Shown here: in pieces, positions 5,897 to 9,142 of the stretch | How positions within the stretch are numbered: the first letter of the stretch is position 1 | Layout: every line of letters starts with the position of its first letter | Assembly (NCBI GenBank): GCA_030607835.1 | Contig: JAUWJE010000054.1 | Location: 1 to 9,142, forward strand | DNA: 9,142 nucleotides | Direction: 5' to 3' | Origin: Candidatus Fermentibacterota bacterium | GTDB lineage: Bacteria; Fermentibacterota; Fermentibacteria; Fermentibacterales; JCC-6 | Position numbers and translations under genes: made by a program | The notes under the pieces: generated by a model | Databases searched by the model: none | Told to the model about the DNA's origin: nothing | What the model saw: the letters and a program-made list of their open reading frames with translations, nothing else

Positions 5897-7997
5897 CAGG
5901 TTCTCACCGGGCAGCAGAGCCAGAAGGATTCTTCAGGTTCTTCTAATAGGTCTGTTATCAACATTATTTGCATGGAGCCTCTCAAACCTCGAATTCGCGG
6001 ACAGTCTTGAAAGAAGTACTCTTGATCTGCGATTCAGGCTCTCCCCGACTCCGTTGAGTGCAGACAGCAGCATTGTGCTCATTCTGCTGGATGGTGGCTC
6101 CATGGATCAGCTGCCGTTTCCCGTTCCACGCCAGCTTTATTCTGATGTTCTTGAACTTCTTCAAGACTGGGGAGCCAACGCAGTAGGTTTTGATATTCTC
6201 TTCGATCTTCCATCAGTCTATTCTGTGACAGAGGACAGTATTTTCGGTTCAGTCTCATCTGATGGCAGAACCGTATTTGTCATGTCTCTGCTGCAGCGCG
6301 AAGACGGCAGTCCTGTTCCGGAAAACGCGATCATAGACATTTCAGGGGATTTTTCGGATCTGGATTCCGCCTATTCCTGTATACCTCCCTGTCAGATGAT
6401 AGCACGTGGCATCCCTCTGCTTGGAAGCAGCAACGACAGACAGGATCCGGATGGAGTCTTCCGAAATATCCGTCTGCTTTCTGCAACACCTTCCGGAATT
6501 GCACCATCACTGCCGGTCGCGCTTGCATGGCTTGCTCTCGATAAACCTGAAATGTATGTTGATAATGCTCAATTTATCATTGGAGAGAACAGTTTTCCAA
6601 TTGATGAAGGCTGCAGATTGCAGTTGAAATTTCATGGCCCCGCCGGAACATACAGTAGCCTGCCTCTTGTTGATCTTGTCGCTGCTCTGAATGCCAGAGC
6701 GACAGGTTTACCCTGCCCGGTCGATTCATCTCTCTTCGATGGAGCGTTCGTCCTGCTAGGTTACGCCGCTCCGGCTCTGTACGATCTTAAACCAACACCC
6801 TATTCCGCGCAGTGTCCTGGTGTTGAAGTTCTCGCAACAGCACTTGATAATCTTCTTAACGGAGACAGCATGTATCACGCCCGGAGTTGGGTGGCAGTAA
6901 TCACATCACTCCTTGTATCCATGTTTGCGGCTCTCTTCCTGTCAGCTGTCAAAAAAATCCCTCTTGGAGCATCCTTAGCTGTGCTTCCACCTCTTCTTCT
7001 CCTGGTTATATCATTTCTGCTGTTCCGCAGAGGAATCTGGATTGACACGGTCTGGCCGGTTTCTTCAGGAATTCTGACCATACTCTCAGGAGGAATATTC
7101 CTCTTCAGCTCGGAAAACAGGAGAAGACAGGAGATCAGAACAGCTTTTTCCCAGTACCTCTCGCCGGATGTTGTCGCCCAGGTGACTGAACATCCGGAAA
7201 CCCTGGTGCTCGGCGGGGACAGAAGGGTGATGACAACCTTCTTTTCGGACATAAGGGGATTTACAGGTATTTCTGAAAAACTCTCTCCGGAAGACCTGGT
7301 TTCCCTTCTGAATCGCTACCTCACCGCAATGACCGATATCATCCTTGAAACGGGTGGAACTGTCGACAAATTCGAAGGTGATGCGATAATGGCTTTCTGG
7401 GGAGCTCCCATACATCTTGATGATCATGCTGAAAGAGCTTGTTCTGCCGCCCTTCAGTGCCAGAAAGAACATATTGAGATGAATCTTCAGCTGACAGCAG
7501 AGGGATACCCGGAACTGATAACAAGAATCGGCTTGAGTACAGGTGAGATGGTTGTTGGAAATATGGGCTCCTCCAAGCGCTTCGATTACACTGTAATGGG
7601 AAGCACGGTCAACCTGGGATCCCGGCTTGAGGGCGCGAACAAGGTCTACGGAACATCCATCATGGTTCCGGAGGAAACCTGCATAAATTCATCAGATGAT
7701 TTCATCTTCCGGGAGCTCGATACAATTCGCGTTGTAGGCCAGAAGAAACCGGTAAATGTATTTGAACTTATCTGCATTCAAGATGATCTGACAGATTCGC
7801 AGAAGATGGTTCTCGAGTACTATTCAGTAGCACTTGAACTCTACAGAGCCGGCAGATTCAAAGAAGCGGAAGAGAAATTTGCATTAATCGATGATGCGCC
7901 ATCCATCGTAATGGCTGAAAGATGCAGATATCTGACAGAAGAGCACAGAAACAATGAAAAAGACTGGGACGGCATCTTCAATCTAACATCTAAGTAA
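5886..7997 (+). CDS. CHASE2-domain class III adenylate cyclase
   Basis: This membrane receptor enzyme converts ATP to cAMP in the cytoplasm in response to an unknown outside signal. From the ATG at 5886 it has 703 residues: one membrane helix (about 13-33), an extracytoplasmic CHASE2 domain (about 37-330, starting with the typical TLDLRFRL), three helices (about 333-354, 360-380, 384-407), a linker, and the cyclase domain (446-630). Catalytic residues are complete: metal aspartates 455 (FSDIRGFT) and 499, adenine-selecting Lys495 and Asp567 (FDYTVMG), Asn576 and Arg580 (NLGSR), and Lys586. The Lys/Asp pair argues for ATP rather than GTP. A helical, TPR-like tail follows (about 640-690). A longer frame from a TTG at 5832 would overlap the upstream gene by 65 bases and lacks a ribosome binding site; the ATG gives an 11-base overlap. 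Its own ribosome binding site is weak, suggesting coupling to the GAF-HD-GYP gene. Confidence 0.93.
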   Translation: MLSDRFSPGSRARRILQVLLIGLLSTLFAWSLSNLEFADSLERSTLDLRFRLSPTPLSADSSIVLILLDGGSMDQLPFPVPRQLYSDVLELLQDWGANAVGFDILFDLPSVYSVTEDSIFGSVSSDGRTVFVMSLLQREDGSPVPENAIIDISGDFSDLDSAYSCIPPCQMIARGIPLLGSSNDRQDPDGVFRNIRLLSATPSGIAPSLPVALAWLALDKPEMYVDNAQFIIGENSFPIDEGCRLQLKFHGPAGTYSSLPLVDLVAALNARATGLPCPVDSSLFDGAFVLLGYAAPALYDLKPTPYSAQCPGVEVLATALDNLLNGDSMYHARSWVAVITSLLVSMFAALFLSAVKKIPLGASLAVLPPLLLLVISFLLFRRGIWIDTVWPVSSGILTILSGGIFLFSSENRRRQEIRTAFSQYLSPDVVAQVTEHPETLVLGGDRRVMTTFFSDIRGFTGISEKLSPEDLVSLLNRYLTAMTDIILETGGTVDKFEGDAIMAFWGAPIHLDDHAERACSAALQCQKEHIEMNLQLTAEGYPELITRIGLSTGEMVVGNMGSSKRFDYTVMGSTVNLGSRLEGANKVYGTSIMVPEETCINSSDDFIFRELDTIRVVGQKKPVNVFELICIQDDLTDSQKMVLEYYSVALELYRAGRFKEAEEKFALIDDAPSIVMAERCRYLTEEHRNNEKDWDGIFNLTSK

Positions 7998-8008
7998 ACC
8001 CGCAGATG

Positions 8009-9142
8009 TCACCAGATATATGTTATACCCGCTCCGGCAACCATGTTGTTGTAGTCTTTTTCCGTGGTACTGCTGAACATCGTGTATTCACCCCTGAGAT
8101 TGGCGACAAGTTCATCGGAGATGGGAATCCCTCCACCGATGATGAGTCCTGTTTTTCTCTCTCCGACACCTGTTGCATAGTTGCCGCCGATTGTAACTGA
8201 CAAACTGTACGAGGGAAACCAGGTTGCACGCACATCACTGAGATATTTCCAGTTTGTCTCAGCCCCTGACCGAGTTCTTCTGCATGAAAAGCACCCGGAA
8301 AATGTAACCGGAGAAGGCAGGGATACAGTCTCTCGAAGGACGATATTGGTCGAGCTGTAATTACCGCTGCCGCTGCCTGCAGAGTTGTCATGCATGGCAA
8401 AAGCGAACATGGATGTAAAATCTATCCCCGATATATTTCTTGTATAGCTTGCTGAAACCGACAATAGCGATGTTCTTGTCCAGCTTGATGTACTGTCCTC
8501 CATTACCGTGCTCGATGGAGCATAGCTGATCACCACTCTTGGATAGCCCCGGAATGCAAATCCGCTGCGAATCCCAATCGCGTTGCCCGTATTTGTGAAG
8601 GATTTTGTTGAAAGCAGGTTATCATTGCTTCTTCTGTACCATAATCCTGCGAATAACTGTCTGCTCATGAAATATCTGTCAGCTCTTGCTTCGAGGACAA
8701 TTTCATCATTCCTCAGATACGGAGCACCCATACTCTGAAAACCAGGGTCGGTACGTCTGAACGATGCGCGAATCACATTCTCAGAAAAATTGAATGACGA
8801 TGAGAGGTCAAGCGCCCATCCGAATGCAGAGCTGATATTCGCTCCGGAATACTCCACAAGCCAATTCGGAATCATATCCGATTCTATCCCTGGACTCCTG
8901 ACATCTCTTGTAAACATTGATCCGGCAACTTCACCTTCAAGTCGCAATTTCCCGTCAACAAGAACGGATCCGAAGTCCAGTGAACCGACCCAGTTCTCAG
9001 AAGGTGTCACTCTGAAAGTGCTGTCCTCCGAAATCGATCCGTTTTCATCCAGACCGCGCAGAAAGCAGAGATGCAAATGGCCACCGGAAGGTGAACCGAT
9101 TCCTGTCATGATGGCATAGATGTCCCGCTTATATGTACCTGG
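8009..9142 (-). CDS. Outer-membrane beta-barrel protein, C-terminal part
   Basis: The frame is open from the stop at 8009 to the right edge, giving the last 377 residues; the methionine at 9107-9109 is internal, since the 11 codons before it up to the edge (PGTYKRDIYAI) are also open. The sequence is rich in Ser, Gly, Asn and aromatic residues with many amphipathic strands, for example SLLSVSASYTRNI, DVRATWFPSYSLSVTIGG and TGLIIGGGIPISDELVANL. It ends in AGAGITYIW, a terminal aromatic residue of the kind recognised by the BAM machinery. No named family is recognised; a porin-like or surface-structure role is only a guess. Two cysteines sit close together in the GCFSCRRTR stretch, unusual for a barrel. 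It converges with the cyclase gene, 11 bases away, and is transcribed toward it. Confidence 0.75.
   Translation of the reverse strand, partial: PGTYKRDIYAIMTGIGSPSGGHLHLCFLRGLDENGSISEDSTFRVTPSENWVGSLDFGSVLVDGKLRLEGEVAGSMFTRDVRSPGIESDMIPNWLVEYSGANISSAFGWALDLSSSFNFSENVIRASFRRTDPGFQSMGAPYLRNDEIVLEARADRYFMSRQLFAGLWYRRSNDNLLSTKSFTNTGNAIGIRSGFAFRGYPRVVISYAPSSTVMEDSTSSWTRTSLLSVSASYTRNISGIDFTSMFAFAMHDNSAGSGSGNYSSTNIVLRETVSLPSPVTFSGCFSCRRTRSGAETNWKYLSDVRATWFPSYSLSVTIGGNYATGVGERKTGLIIGGGIPISDELVANLRGEYTMFSSTTEKDYNNMVAGAGITYIW

Noticed and set aside
7086..7472. Open frames on the minus strand inside the cyclase
   Set aside because: Antisense to the catalytic cyclase domain; they look like shadows of its codon pattern.
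7986..8009. ACATCT/AGATGT inverted repeat as a shared terminator between the convergent genes
   Set aside because: Only six AT-rich pairs with a 12-base loop and no T-run on either strand; too weak to call.

Overview
The window looks like chromosome from an uncultured Gram-negative bacterium with a moderate base composition. Two things point to an outer membrane: a Wzm/Wzt-type polysaccharide exporter and a beta-barrel protein ending in an aromatic residue. The mix of der, plsY, CHASE2 cyclase, GAF-HD-GYP and a lineage-specific barrel would suit a candidate phylum around the FCB group (for example Fermentibacterota or WOR-3-like lineages). That placement is an inference from gene content, not something the sequence proves. 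I see no tRNA, rRNA, CRISPR array, insertion sequence or phage gene, and no gene-free stretch longer than about 115 bases.

Left half, minus strand (4089 down to 1): a tightly packed run of five genes read right to left. They are der (ribosome-assembly GTPase), plsY (first acyltransferase of phospholipid synthesis), a Wzm-like ABC-2 permease, a Wzt-like ATPase with a C-terminal sugar-recognition type domain, and the start of a membrane glycosyltransferase that leaves the window. The junctions are a 1-base gap, an 8-base overlap, a 4-base gap and a 7-base overlap, so one transcript with translational coupling is likely. Together the last four genes make membrane lipid and assemble or export a lipid-linked surface polysaccharide.

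Middle (4090 to 4756): a 64-base divergent spacer, then a small plus-strand gene for a probably secreted protein of unknown function. A 114-base spacer follows; it holds a perfect 8-base inverted repeat around a TATAAT sequence.

Right half, plus strand (4757 to 7997): two overlapping second-messenger genes. The first is a GAF-HD-GYP protein with the full set of motifs for cyclic-di-GMP hydrolysis. The second is a membrane CHASE2 adenylate cyclase with all expected catalytic residues. They overlap by 11 bases. The GAF domain has a near-match to the NKFDE motif of cyclic-nucleotide-binding GAF domains, so cAMP from the second protein could in principle control the first. This is the most interesting hypothesis in the window.

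Right edge (8009 to 9142, minus strand): the C-terminal 377 residues of an outer-membrane beta-barrel protein, converging on the cyclase gene; its N-terminus lies outside the window.
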